In this document: positions 36,580 through 45,819 of the stretch, piece by piece | Layout of the letters: each line of letters begins with the position of its first letter | Numbering within the stretch: position 1 is the stretch's first letter | Source of the DNA: Branchiostoma floridae | Lineage: Eukaryota > Chordata > Leptocardii > Amphioxiformes > Branchiostomatidae | Length of the DNA stretch: 64,000 nucleotides | Direction: 5' to 3' | NCBI RefSeq assembly: GCF_000003815.2 | Contig: NC_049996.1 | Coordinates: 4,781,834 to 4,845,833 of the forward strand | Translations under genes and position numbers: made by a program | Notes under the pieces: generated by a model | The model's input: the letters and a program-made list of their open reading frames with translations, nothing else | What the model was told of the DNA's origin: nothing | Database searches by the model: none

Positions 36580-36789
36580 ATGCTGGGAAACGGCACTCGT
36601 GTATTGGGGTCCAGTGGTTTGGGCTGGGATGTTTGTGGTCACTCTAAAGTGGTTAAAGACGGAGTACCGGTGAATAAAGAATCTTTGTACATGGTGCGTT
36701 TGCATCCTGGCGAAGGAATCAGCGCGCATGTGCGGGCCTCTAGTTATTCGTGCCTGGTGGTTGCTGGCACCGTGAGGGTGCAAAACTGA
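36580..36789 (+). CDS. possible small ORF at the array edge, doubtful
   Basis: From ATG 36580 there are 69 codons ending GTVRVQN. The end of the frame, SAHVRASSYSCLVVAG, is homologous to one frame of the 124-bp units, whose GCGCATGTGCGGGCCTCT reads AHVRAS. So this last, most diverged unit is open over its whole length while inner units are broken. It may be the fossil of the sequence from which the array grew, or chance. I recognise no family. Confidence 0.2.
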   Translation: MLGNGTRVLGSSGLGWDVCGHSKVVKDGVPVNKESLYMVRLHPGEGISAHVRASSYSCLVVAGTVRVQN

Positions 36790-37294
36790 GTTTGGTGGCA
36801 GAGTGTCGCCCTGCAGAGGACGGTTGTTCATGGCGAGAAAATGGCAGGTTTTGCTCTTTTCGGAAGAATGAATGTGAGAGTATATGTCAGATGAGATATC
36901 TTGACGGACAAGGGGGAAATTCTTTGATTACTTCGACGGTTTTGAGGCCAGTGAAATGAGGGAATATGAAAGAAAGAGTGGACGCCTTTCGAGTTTTATT
37001 AGAATGGGTGAAAGGGGTACGAAGAAAGATAAGAGAGGGTGTTTGAAGTTACGTGAGAAGGTGAGGTAGAGAGAAAATGGAGAATAAGGGAGGGGGTAAG
37101 AGATGTGAAATGTTGAAGTAGAGAGAACTTCAATGATAAGGAAGGGGGTAAAGTATAGGAGTTAGAGAATGTGTAGATTTATGAAGTAACAAGTTAGCAT
37201 GGGGATAAGGTGAAGGTAAGCGACTTCGGCGCTATCCCCATAACTTAATCACATATGAAGGATGATCCAATGAGTGCGCAGTGTGGATAGGAAA
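36790..37294. other. purine-rich right end of the 5.7-kb element
   Basis: GGAGAA-, GAAAGAG- and GGGGTAAG-type words dominate 36950-37200 on this strand. The right TIR region starts at GCGACTTCGGCGCTATCCCC near 37220, which recurs at 37562 in the small element. Confidence 0.5.
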
Positions 37295-37299
37295 CTATC

Positions 37300-37637
37300 T
37301 TCACTGTGCGCTCATTGGTTGATCCTGAATCACATGATTCTCACATCCATATAAGTACAAGGGATGATCACCCTACTGCCTCTTGTTGGATTCATCCGCA
37401 ACGCCGAGGAGCGCGTGGTGAGGTCGACCCAGGAAGTAATAGCTGGAGGGAGATTCGATGGGAAACAGGGTTTTCCCGAGGAGGGGATTTATCAGAAACC
37501 GACCCACCCACCCACCCTCCTTTATATTCGTGTACAGCTGGCAAGGGTTCCGTCTTCGCCGCGCGACTTCGGCGCTATCCCCATAACTTAATCACATATG
37601 AAGGATGATCCAATGAGTGCGCAGTGTGGATAGGAAA
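37300..37637. mobile_element. deletion derivative of the 5.7-kb element, 338 bp
   Basis: Its first 110 bases repeat the left end of the big element (31575 on) with one or two changes, and its last 80 repeat the right end (37213-37294). It is flanked by CTATC (37295-37299) and CTATT (37638-37642). The two elements therefore lie head to tail and share one copy of the target repeat. The middle (CCCACCCACCCACCC and nearby) is unique. Confidence 0.7.
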
Positions 37638-37879
37638 CTATTAGCTAAGGAAATTATTGCAGGAAAAATTAGGTCCAATAGGTTGCATAACTTACAAAGA
37701 CCGCTAGGTATCCCCACTGACACATGATGCAGAAAGTTAAAATGACTTGAGTGCAAAGTATGGACCTTTAGAGTTCCCAGATCCATGATTGTATATTTCA
37801 AAAGGAAAGGAAAATGTTAACAAAGAAAAACAATTATAATAGATCTTACAGCGCGGTCTATTTGACTGTGTAAAAGGCT

Positions 37880-37898
37880 TTCAGCACAAGGACAGGGA
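37880..37898 (+). promoter_or_regulatory. RE1/NRSE-like site 8
   Basis: TTCAGCACAAGGACAGGGA is the counterpart of site 2 with one C lost between the two half-sites. Confidence 0.35.
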
Positions 37899-38278
37899 AG
37901 TTTTTCCTCTGAGTAGATAATGTACACTGGATACATGTCCTTCTTGTTGCCTTCCACAAGTTTGAATACGAATAGTCTCGAACACTTACGGCTTCTGTTT
38001 AGATAACTTCACAAACAGTAAAAAAAGAAATACTCTGGTTACCGTGCTGAGTACAGCTGAGTAGCCAAGGACCAACACGTGGTAATCAGTAATAAACTGA
38101 TCCTGGCTGTCTATCACAATCAGCAATTCAACCAATGATATCATGGCAATTAGTGGTTTGACCAATAAGAGAGTTGCTACATGTCCGTCAAATATTTGCT
38201 TTTTTGTTTGTTTCTATTTGCATTTATAACGTTTGGCGGAGGCTCTATGAAGAAGAATATGTCAATTCTATTCTATAA

Positions 38279-38425
38279 AAACGCACATAGAACACACTAT
38301 CTGGGTTATTAGGCCACAAGACCGCATCACTTAGCGCAGACTAATACCAGTAACTACCTCAGCAGCCGACCAACTTCGTGCTAGAAAAAATTCGATTTAA
38401 GCGCTTTTCGGGGAAAATGAAGAAA
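38279..38425 (+). promoter_or_regulatory. conserved block, copy 3 of 3
   Basis: CGCACATAGAACACACTATC, GACTAATACCAGTAAC and GGGGAAAATGAAGAAAATAC align with copies 1 and 2. The TATA-like word is degraded here. Confidence 0.4.
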
Positions 38426-38498
38426 ATACAAAGTCAACTATGAACATCGGCAAAAATGGGTCAAAACAATTTCTGAATGTAGTTTTTGTAATATGAAA

Positions 38499-38517
38499 CC
38501 TTGTCCTTTATGCTGAA
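38499..38517 (-). promoter_or_regulatory. RE1/NRSE-like site 9
   Basis: The - strand reads TTCAGCATAAAGGACAAGG, the diverged counterpart of site 3. Confidence 0.3.
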
Positions 38518-39252
38518 TCACCTTCACGTATATCAACCTTCACAGCCTTCTTAGTGTTATTTACTTTGCCGAGTCTTCAAATTTGTGACTTGTAGTTTTT
38601 TCTAGTTTGCTAGTGATTTGATCGTCATTATTTTGATTAATTTATGCTTAGAAAACCTTGTGTGAGTGCAAGTGTTCTGCTGCCCTCTTCAACAATGTTT
38701 TGAACAAAGCTCGGATTTGCACAGCTCCTGTAAAGGGGCTTTTACGAGTAAGAACAGAACTGTGTATTAAGCCTTTTAAGTTAAGGTATTTCGACTGGCT
38801 AAATGCCATTTTGACCTTCCATTGTTTTCTCATTAATGAATGAAGAAAGAATGGGGAGTAACGAATATTAATAAATGGGCATGAAAGAATTCTAAATCTG
38901 AATTTTTTGTCCATATATCAGATGATGTAATCAGGTTTTATTTCCGCTAAAACCTTTTTTCTATAAGAAAATACAGCACTTTGATACATACCATTGCAAT
39001 GAAACTATTTTTTCATGTGCATAATGATGAAAGCTACAAACTCACGGTTGCCCAAATTAATATCTACTAATGATGTGTAGTAATTAGAAAATATTTGCTT
39101 GTATCGAATTAAAAAAATCCCTTTAATAACTACAAGGACATAACAATAAGTCACGTGAAAGAGTTGCAATCTCCTTAGCAACGACATTTATCATAAAATT
39201 TTTGCCGAACTTCCTCATATTCTAGTCGATGGGCTACGCAAGCGTCACTAGA

Positions 39253-39440
39253 CACCGACACGTACTGTAATCAGATATCTCATCTGTAAAACGTCTTGTT
39301 TTCAGACTTCTGCCTAGATTGGTCTTGAGGTAGGTGCGTGAGTTATTTCTTAAGAAAAGGGATAGTAAAGGTCAACTTCCCAAGCAACAGAATGGGAAAT
39401 CACATTGTCTGTTCTTCTACTTATGATTATGAATACTTTC
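39253..39440 (+). promoter_or_regulatory. upstream block of LRR gene 1
   Basis: The text GACACCG, ACGTACTGTAATCAGA, CTCATCTGTAAAACGTCTTG and TTTTCAGACTTCTGCCTAGA, then TTGGTCTTGAGGT, recurs twice before LRR gene 2 (42984 and 43181). TTTTCAG before ACTTCTG looks like an acceptor, and GAG before GTAGGT looks like a donor, so a 24-base untranslated exon is possible. Equally it may simply be promoter sequence duplicated with the gene. Confidence 0.4.
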
Positions 39441-40035
39441 TTGCGATTCTTGTAGCTGTTGTCAATGTGCAACTTACCACAAAGGCATAATAGGTGCATA
39501 CTTTTTCAATCTTATAGGTTATCAAAGCAATTCATTATTAACGTTTTGTATGGACAGATAAAAGACACAACAAAAAGAAATATTGCATTAATGTTTATAA
39601 TGCGAACAGGGTAAACATTTTTCTGCCCTTGTGGCGTGTACCAAAGAATTGTATACATATACTAAAGTTGCACTCGAGCTACAATATGTATAACATTTCA
39701 TAAATAAAACGTCGTCACAGTATGTATATGGCAATATTACATAAAGATTGTTTTTTTCAGAGAAAAGGCTAAACGTCACAGCAGTGTTTACTGCGACTGT
39801 AAGTACTAGTTGGATGCTCCAAACTGTCGATGCGAACACGTAAACAGGGAAACGCTAAAATGTATAATTTTTTATCTTAGTATCTAAGTATCGAAAGCAT
39901 CTACGTTTCTTCGCATTGCTGACCAACAGATACGGATGTCCGTATTTATTCTGGCAAATGTGGTCAGTGAAAATCTGATCCGAGTATTCATTTCTGTTGA
40001 AAAAACATTTGGAATTGTACTACGGACCGTTGAAA

Positions 40036-41034
40036 ATGAAAGTAAGTGGACTGTTGCTGCTCCTTCTGTTTGGATCTCTGTGGTCGGACTGTCATTGTCT
40101 GTCAGCAAAATGTGTGATACAACAGGCGTTTCTTCGCACATCATTGATTGATTGTAATTCTCTGCACCTTATCACGATTCCTGATGAAATACCTTCTAAC
40201 GTTTATAGATTGGAGCTCAAGTTCAATAACATCAGAAACGTAACCTATCTGCCTTCTCTAGCAAAGCTGCATTGGTTGGACCTGGGTCACAACAACATAG
40301 AATTGTTTGCCTGGATGTCTTTGCGTGGTCTACCAGTTTTGGGTTATTTATTCTTAAATGCTAACCGACTGCGGTATGTGCATCTGGACATCGTCATTGA
40401 GTACCTGCCGCAGCTGAGAGTTGTTGATGTTAGCTACAACCAACTTGTATCAGTCTCTCAGCATGAACTGGGGTTGCCACAGGTGACAAAGTTCTTGATC
40501 GACGGAAACCCCTTCCACTGTGACTGTGACCTCTCCTGGCTGATTGACAAGATGGCGTGTTTACAAGCCTGTGTGGGGATAGAAGAGGAGGCCTGTTGCA
40601 AGTTTTGTCCAGCCTGCTTTCTTGCTGCCAATCAGAAACGTACAGTCTGTCACAGTCCGAGTGGACTGGACCGCCTGCCTTTATCAGATGTGTCCACCCA
40701 ACTGACCGGTTGTGAACCACACCAGCTGACTACAAAAGCTGCTATGACCACTAAAGAGGAGGCCACTAGCCAGCCACAGGCTATTGTTACCAACACCGTG
40801 CACGGAACTGCCCGTTATGCCACAAGACCTAAACCAACAGTACATAACGGGAACTTGGCCAACACAGATTTGAATCCTACCAACGGATTGAGTGGTAACA
40901 CTACAACGGCAAAAGGTATCAACCAAAACATTGTACTCAGCGCAATGGCAGGGACGATGAGCTGCCTTACTATGGTAATATTATGTTATCGTCTGTACAA
41001 GAGGAAATGCTATTACTATGCCCGAGCTGACTAA
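40036..41034 (+). CDS. LRR transmembrane receptor-like protein, gene 1
   Basis: One complete exon of 332 codons. The start is ATG 40036, because it directly precedes a signal peptide (residues 1-about 21, MKVSGLLLLLLFGSLW); the frame is open upstream but has no ATG there. Residues 19-40 hold four cysteines of an LRR N-cap. LRRs cover about 52-155 with LDLGHNNI and VDVSYNQL as clear units. The LRR C-cap starts NPFHCDCDLSWL (159-169) and has further cysteines at 175, 179, 187, 188, 191, 194, 205 and 226. A Thr/Asn-rich stalk (230-295) with possible N-glycosylation sites leads to one membrane helix (about 298-318) and a tail of about 14 residues, RLYKRKCYYYARAD. The protein should sit at the cell surface with its LRRs outside. 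The ligand is unknown. It is a tandem paralogue of gene 2 but lacks that gene's long tail. Confidence 0.88.
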   Translation: MKVSGLLLLLLFGSLWSDCHCLSAKCVIQQAFLRTSLIDCNSLHLITIPDEIPSNVYRLELKFNNIRNVTYLPSLAKLHWLDLGHNNIELFAWMSLRGLPVLGYLFLNANRLRYVHLDIVIEYLPQLRVVDVSYNQLVSVSQHELGLPQVTKFLIDGNPFHCDCDLSWLIDKMACLQACVGIEEEACCKFCPACFLAANQKRTVCHSPSGLDRLPLSDVSTQLTGCEPHQLTTKAAMTTKEEATSQPQAIVTNTVHGTARYATRPKPTVHNGNLANTDLNPTNGLSGNTTTAKGINQNIVLSAMAGTMSCLTMVILCYRLYKRKCYYYARAD

Positions 41035-42585
41035 GGTTTCCTGAGACAATTTACCAGAGGACGGGACTGACAAAAGGTACTCAGCTCAAATGTGTAGCAT
41101 TACTTTGCATAGTCAAAAATGTTTAATAAATCCTTTTGGACTACAACTGTACTTTGTAAAAAGTTAATGTAGAACAAATGTATATGGAAAACACTGCTTA
41201 CTTGATGTAACTTGTTTGCTTTAGCTGTAATGCAGTTTACGCTTAGGTGTGTACATGACACGAACACTAGATATTTATGTAAAATTGTGTTTAATTGTTA
41301 CTGTTTGTTAGAAATAAGGTATTCTTTTTCTATTCTTTGTCCTATAATGTTTGTCATGTTTAATGAACATTTAAATATGAAAGGAATGTGTATATAATCC
41401 AATTGCTTGAGACAATTCTTGAAATATTTAATCACTATATACATATTGTATTGTAGACAAATTCTAATTTTCCATGGATGTATTTAAATGTATGTTGCCA
41501 GCTATGACGGTTGATGACAAAAGATAAAGAACTGTTTACTTGAAAATCAGTACTGGTATATGTCTTTTATTCACGATAGCAATCAATTCATGTTGGAAAA
41601 GATTAATAGAATTGTGGGTATTCGGATCTCATGTGATATTAGAAATATCATTGTACAGAAACATGCGTATTGCTCTGATCAAGAGGAAATATGATACTAT
41701 TTGCATATTTAACTTTCATGCTACCATTATTTTGTAAATGATGCAACCATGAGCTTTGATCTACTTGAAGTACGAACTGTAAAAAGAATAAGGCTTGCTT
41801 TGCTCCTCAAGATATCGTCTTTGTCGTTGCTTAAATAGAGTTAAGATGTTGAGGCGGTCGTACTTTTTTTCATGAAGTGACTTTTCGAATGATACTCTCT
41901 GAACTGTAGGAAAGAAAAAGGGGTTACGGAAATATCAAATAAAACAGAAGAAGTTCACAATTTAGAGCTAAGTCTTTGTCTTCATTGATTATTAGCCAGA
42001 TTCAATTTAATGGCATGTTGTGCTAAATAGACACCTATAATTACGTCATACATGTGGCAATACAACGCTGAGGAAGTGACGTCACGTTTCGAGACGTATA
42101 CTGCCAATCATTATCATTTTTCTGAAAACAAACGTCATCAGAATTTTTAATGCAAACTTCCTTCTCTTAATATGAGGAACACACATTGCAGCTTCATCAT
42201 AAGCATAAGGGCAGGATTTAGCAAAGGATAATAAGTTTGATTTTCATTAGACAGGGCTCCCATGGAAATCAGTTAGACTGAAGGGACCATCCTATAAGAT
42301 CGATCAATAAATAAAATAAATTAGCTTTCCATGAACACTGTCGTTGAGAGGTACGTCTATATTTCAATAACAACGAGTTGACATTTGTCATGACACATGT
42401 CTACCTGAAGCTACTAGGTTTCCATAGTCTTCCTTGTAGATTGGTTTTATATTGTGCACGTACTAATCATAAAAGCAACCTGGGTATACATAATTTTGCC
42501 TTGCTTCATGGAAATCGATAGTATTTTTGGAACAATGTCCTCGGCTATTTGTATTGGAGAAATATAGAGTACAACACGGTGTATT
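41035..42585. other. 3' flank of LRR gene 1, no further gene
   Basis: AATAAA-like words near 41126 could serve polyadenylation. Further on I see AT-rich sequence, the CRE palindrome GTGACGTCAC at 42077-42086 and a LINE tail near 42240-42325. Confidence 0.4.
42240..42325 (+). mobile_element. LINE-type 3' end
   Basis: CAGGGCTCCCATGGAAATCA, then GGGACCATCCTATAAGATCG and AATAAATAAAATAAA, has the hairpin-plus-tandem-tail form of CR1-group 3' ends. No coding part remains. Confidence 0.35.
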
Positions 42586-42685
42586 CTGTATCACCCGAGG
42601 TACCAGCCCGACCGCGGGAAGGATCGCCCGAAGGCCGGAGGGTGATCCGACCCGCGGGTCCGGAACACCCGTATCGAACGTTTTC
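42586..42685. repeat. GC-rich fold-back, related to 3293-3344
   Basis: ATCACCCGAGGTACCAGCCC at the left and GGAGGGTGAT, ACCCGCGGGTCC at the right form nested inverted words around CGCGGGAAGGATCGCCCGAA. It shares core words with the 3.3-kb hairpin. Confidence 0.5.
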
Positions 42686-42983
42686 GCGTCACTAGTATGA
42701 CATAAGTTATTTATACTGCATTTTTTTGTCCACTAATATTGGTTGGGTGCACACGGTTGTGAGAATTGATACCTCAAAATGTGTCGTATTTTGAAGTGCT
42801 TTTCAATGCAACAGCCTGTTAATTCCATAGTTAACAAGGGATCTACAAGTTAGAAAAGGTAAAGAAAGTCATATAAAAGTTACAATCCCAATACCAAGAA
42901 CATTTATTATAGATTGTAAACTTTATGACATAGCCTCTTTATATTCTTACTTGAAGGCTGGTTACAAAACAGAAGTCACGAGA

Positions 42984-43165
42984 CATCATCACGTACCGTA
43001 ATCAGAGAACTCATCTGTAAAACGTCTTGTTTTCAGACTTCTGCCTAGATTGGTCTTGAGGTGGGGGAGTACGTAAAGATCACATGGAAGGGGAGGCAGA
43101 ATCATATTGTCTGTTCTTCTGCTAATAACTATGTATATTTTACTGGAGAATTTTGTCGCTGTTCA
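42984..43165 (+). promoter_or_regulatory. upstream block of LRR gene 2, first copy
   Basis: Nearly the same text as 39253-39440, including ACGTACCGTAATCAGAGAAC and the TTTTCAGACTTCTG word. It is the first of two tandem copies before gene 2. Confidence 0.4.
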
Positions 43166-43180
43166 ATAACTACATTGTAG

Positions 43181-43370
43181 ACACCGTCAAGTACCGTAAT
43201 CAGAGAACTCATCTGTAAAACGTCTTGTTTTCAGACTTCAGCCTAGATTTGTCTTGAGGTGGAGGCCTGAGTTATTTCCTAAGAGAAGGAAACGTAAAGA
43301 TCAACTCCCCAAGTCAGAGAAGTGGAAATTACATTGTCTGTTCTTCCACTTATGCCTATGTAAGTTTTCC
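43181..43370 (+). promoter_or_regulatory. upstream block of LRR gene 2, second copy
   Basis: This second copy keeps the continuation CCTGAGTTATTTCCTAAGAG that gene 1 also has, so it is the true counterpart of 39253-39440. The first copy is the extra one. Homology with gene 1's flank continues to the start codon (for example GTACCAAAG at 43566 and 39639). Confidence 0.45.
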
Positions 43371-43778
43371 TGCAATTCTAGCTTGCCGCTGCTATCAAAA
43401 TCAATGTGCAATCGAACCGCAAAGACATTAAGGTGGTGACTTTTCCAACCTGAAACCATTGTCTATCCATTTTACGTTTTCTACGGGCAGACGAACGATT
43501 CAATGAATACTGCGTTAATGTTTATCATAGGAACATGGTAGAATATTTCTCTGCTCTTGTGGCATGTACCAAAGTATTGTGGTACATATGCTAAAGTTGA
43601 ACTTGAGGTCTGCTTCAGAGACATTCTAAATTTCACTGTCGCCTTCACCGTAAGTAACTTGCTGCTCCATCGGTCGATGGGTCACGTCCATGGGGAGCCT
43701 ATGAAGTAGTACAATAGATCATCTTAAGCACTATGTTTGCATTGCTGAACAAAAGACAAGGATGTCAACCCTTTTAGT

Positions 43779-44106
43779 ATGGAAGTAAGTGGGCTGTTGT
43801 TGCTTATTTTGTTTGGATTTCTTTGGTCGGGCTGTTCTTGTCTGCCAGCGAAATGTGAGATACAACAGCAGGCGTCGCTTTGGACATCATTGATTGATTG
43901 TAAATGTCGGAACCTTATCACGATTCCTGACGAAGTACCTACAAACGCTTATAAATTGGATCTCAGGTTCAATAACATCAGAAACGTAACCTACCTGCCT
44001 CCTCTACCGAAACTGCGTTGGTTGGACCTAGCTTGGAACGACATGGAATTGTTTTCTTGGATATCTTTGCGCGCTGTACCAATTTTGACTCATTTATTTT
44101 TAAGTT
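43779..44106 (+). CDS. LRR receptor gene 2, exon 1, part before the LINE
   Basis: ATG 43779 opens a signal peptide (MEVSGLLLLILFGFLWSG) followed by the N-cap cysteines and LRRs very similar to gene 1 (LDLRFNNI, LDLAWNDM). The frame is intact to HLFLS, where the LINE begins. Codon phase at 44103-44105 equals that at 48770-48772, so the LINE sits cleanly within one exon and the rest of the exon continues in the same frame beyond it. As the sequence stands, a transcript would run into the LINE's 3' end and terminate after about 20 foreign codons, so this allele is probably null unless the insert is spliced out. Confidence 0.85.
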
Positions 44107-44374
44107 TTTTTTTTTTTTTTTTTATTCAACATAAAAGCAGACAGGACAAAGTGACACTGCACTCAAGTTAAAAAACTTATTTTAACAGTGCCACTTAACA
44201 TACATTTGAATACATGAATACAGATATAACAACATTGGAAACAATAATTGAACAAACTAATCGACTAACATCGTGTGTGCATAAAACACCCCTACCCACC
44301 CCATGTACGAAGTACACAATTCAATGATGTATAAATGTAGTAAATTCTACAAAGCATGAAATATGACAATAGGA

Positions 44375-45819
44375 CTAAAAACGCTGAGTAAGATCAATGA
44401 ACTTTTGAGTGAATAACATAAGCTTGGAATTGATTTCAGCATTGAATGTAGGCGAACCTCTAAGAACTATAGAAAGTTTCAGATTGTCGGAAATGGTGTC
44501 AAAATCAAGCAAGTGGTCAGTTAAATTAGATATATTGTTTAAAAGAACCGTTCTATGTTTATCAAACAAAGGGCAATCAAATAAATAGTGATAAATAGTT
44601 TCGGATTGGCACCCACAGACACATGATGGGCTTGGAACCAAACCTCGTTTGAAAAGAGAATGATTAAGTCCGTAGGTACCAATGCGAAATCGAGCGAGAA
44701 GGGCGCAGGTGTATCGGGGCCCGGACGAGAAGTGTAAAGGACTATTGGGCCGAACTAGTTTGATAAGGTAACTACGAAACATTGGATATCTCAGACAGCG
44801 AACGCTGGAGTCTAGTTCGTTCCAGTGACTTACGCAATACGGGACAAAGGATTTACTAAGTCTATTAGTTGAATACCTTGAAAGTATAAAATTAAATTTG
44901 TTTCTTAAGTTATAAGAAGTTGTTTGAGTTATTTCGCGGGGAAGCAACTCAAGGAGATAGTTCCTTGTTAGGCCGTTGACAATCTTATAGAACAACAATA
45001 AACGGTGGTTATGTCGTCTGCTGGAGAGCGACTCCCACCCCAATTCCTCACATATATTGGAATAAGAAGACCCTTTAATGGCTCCTGACACTACTATGGA
45101 ACATTGGTATTGAATTCTCTCTAAAAGGGAGGATTGTTCCCCTGAACAGCCGTGCCAAACTACGTCTACATATTCCAGACTAGGACGGATAAAAGACTTG
45201 TATATAGTTTGTAAAACATGGCGGGGAAGTTTGAACTTAAGACATTTAAAAACATTAACCCTCTTCGAAACATTACTACATATATTGTTCAAGTGGTTGT
45301 TCCAAGACATATCAGAAGTTAAGATAGTACCAATGTGTTTATGAGATGAGACACTAACAATTTCGGTAGTTCCAAGAAAAAGTGGAGGGTGGTGTTGAGG
45401 ACTCTTTTTGGTGGTAAAACACATTTCTTCTGTCTTGGAAGGATTTAAATCCATCAACCATGTGTTTGACCATGCCAAAATTTTGGATAAATCAGAATTA
45501 AGCCTGTGTGCAGACGTGTATGGATTTTCAACAATCTCCAACAAAGAACTGTCATCTGCGAATAAAAAAGGAAGGGAATCTAATTCGTTTACAATGTCAT
45601 TAATATATATGATGAAAAGAAGTGGGCCTAACACGGAACCTTGTGGGACACCGGCACCGATCTCTCTCCAAGGAGAAGCTTGACCATCAAGAACTACTCT
45701 TTGCAGTCTTTCCGATAAATAACTAGAAAACCAGTTCAATAAAGGACCTTCAATACCGTATTGTTGGAGTTTAAAAATAAGACCGGTGTGCCATACCTTG
45801 TCGAAAGCTCTAGAGAAAT
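44375..45819 (-). pseudogene. LINE ORF2, C-terminal part of reverse transcriptase
   Basis: The frame begins within RT motif A (DFSRAFDKVW, just after the frameshift), then has AGVPQGSVLGPLLFIIYIND (motif B) and LPFLFADDSSLLE (motif C with the two catalytic aspartates). The thumb region and a C-terminal part with CVCGCQSETIYHYLFDCPLF, a cysteine-histidine motif common in this LINE group, follow. The stop is at 44375. It reads in a different frame from the N-terminal part; see the next entry. Confidence 0.85.

Larger units (their letters stand above)
31575..37294. mobile_element. TIR element carrying two satellite arrays, 5.7 kb
   Basis: Module A has no insert here, so the boundaries come from comparing A with B. 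The left end is TTCACTGTGCGCTCATTGG and the right end read on the other strand is TTTCCTATCCACACTGCGCA then CTCATTGG, an imperfect TIR of about 40 bp. CTATC precedes it (31570-31574) and CTATC follows it (37295-37299), a 5-bp direct repeat. The interior holds a set of 380-bp repeats and a 124-bp array with an assembly gap between. No transposase is recognised. Because CCTATC also appears within the right TIR, the exact left boundary could be 5-6 bases further out. Confidence 0.65.
37638..38755 (+). repeat. module B, right part
   Basis: This aligns with 6955-8160 of module A from CTAT(T/C)AG to ACGAGTAAG. It carries the third conserved block at 38279-38360 and RE1-like sites 8 and 9. Confidence 0.8.

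Noticed and set aside
6348-38755. Modules A and B as LTRs of an ordinary LTR retrotransposon
   Set aside because: No gag, protease, RT or integrase frame, primer-binding site or TG...CA ends are visible; a non-coding derivative cannot be excluded, so it is kept only as a finding.
39997-40035. Longer N-terminus for LRR gene 1
   Set aside because: The frame is open upstream but begins at TTG; ATG 40036 directly precedes a standard signal peptide that matches gene 2's start.
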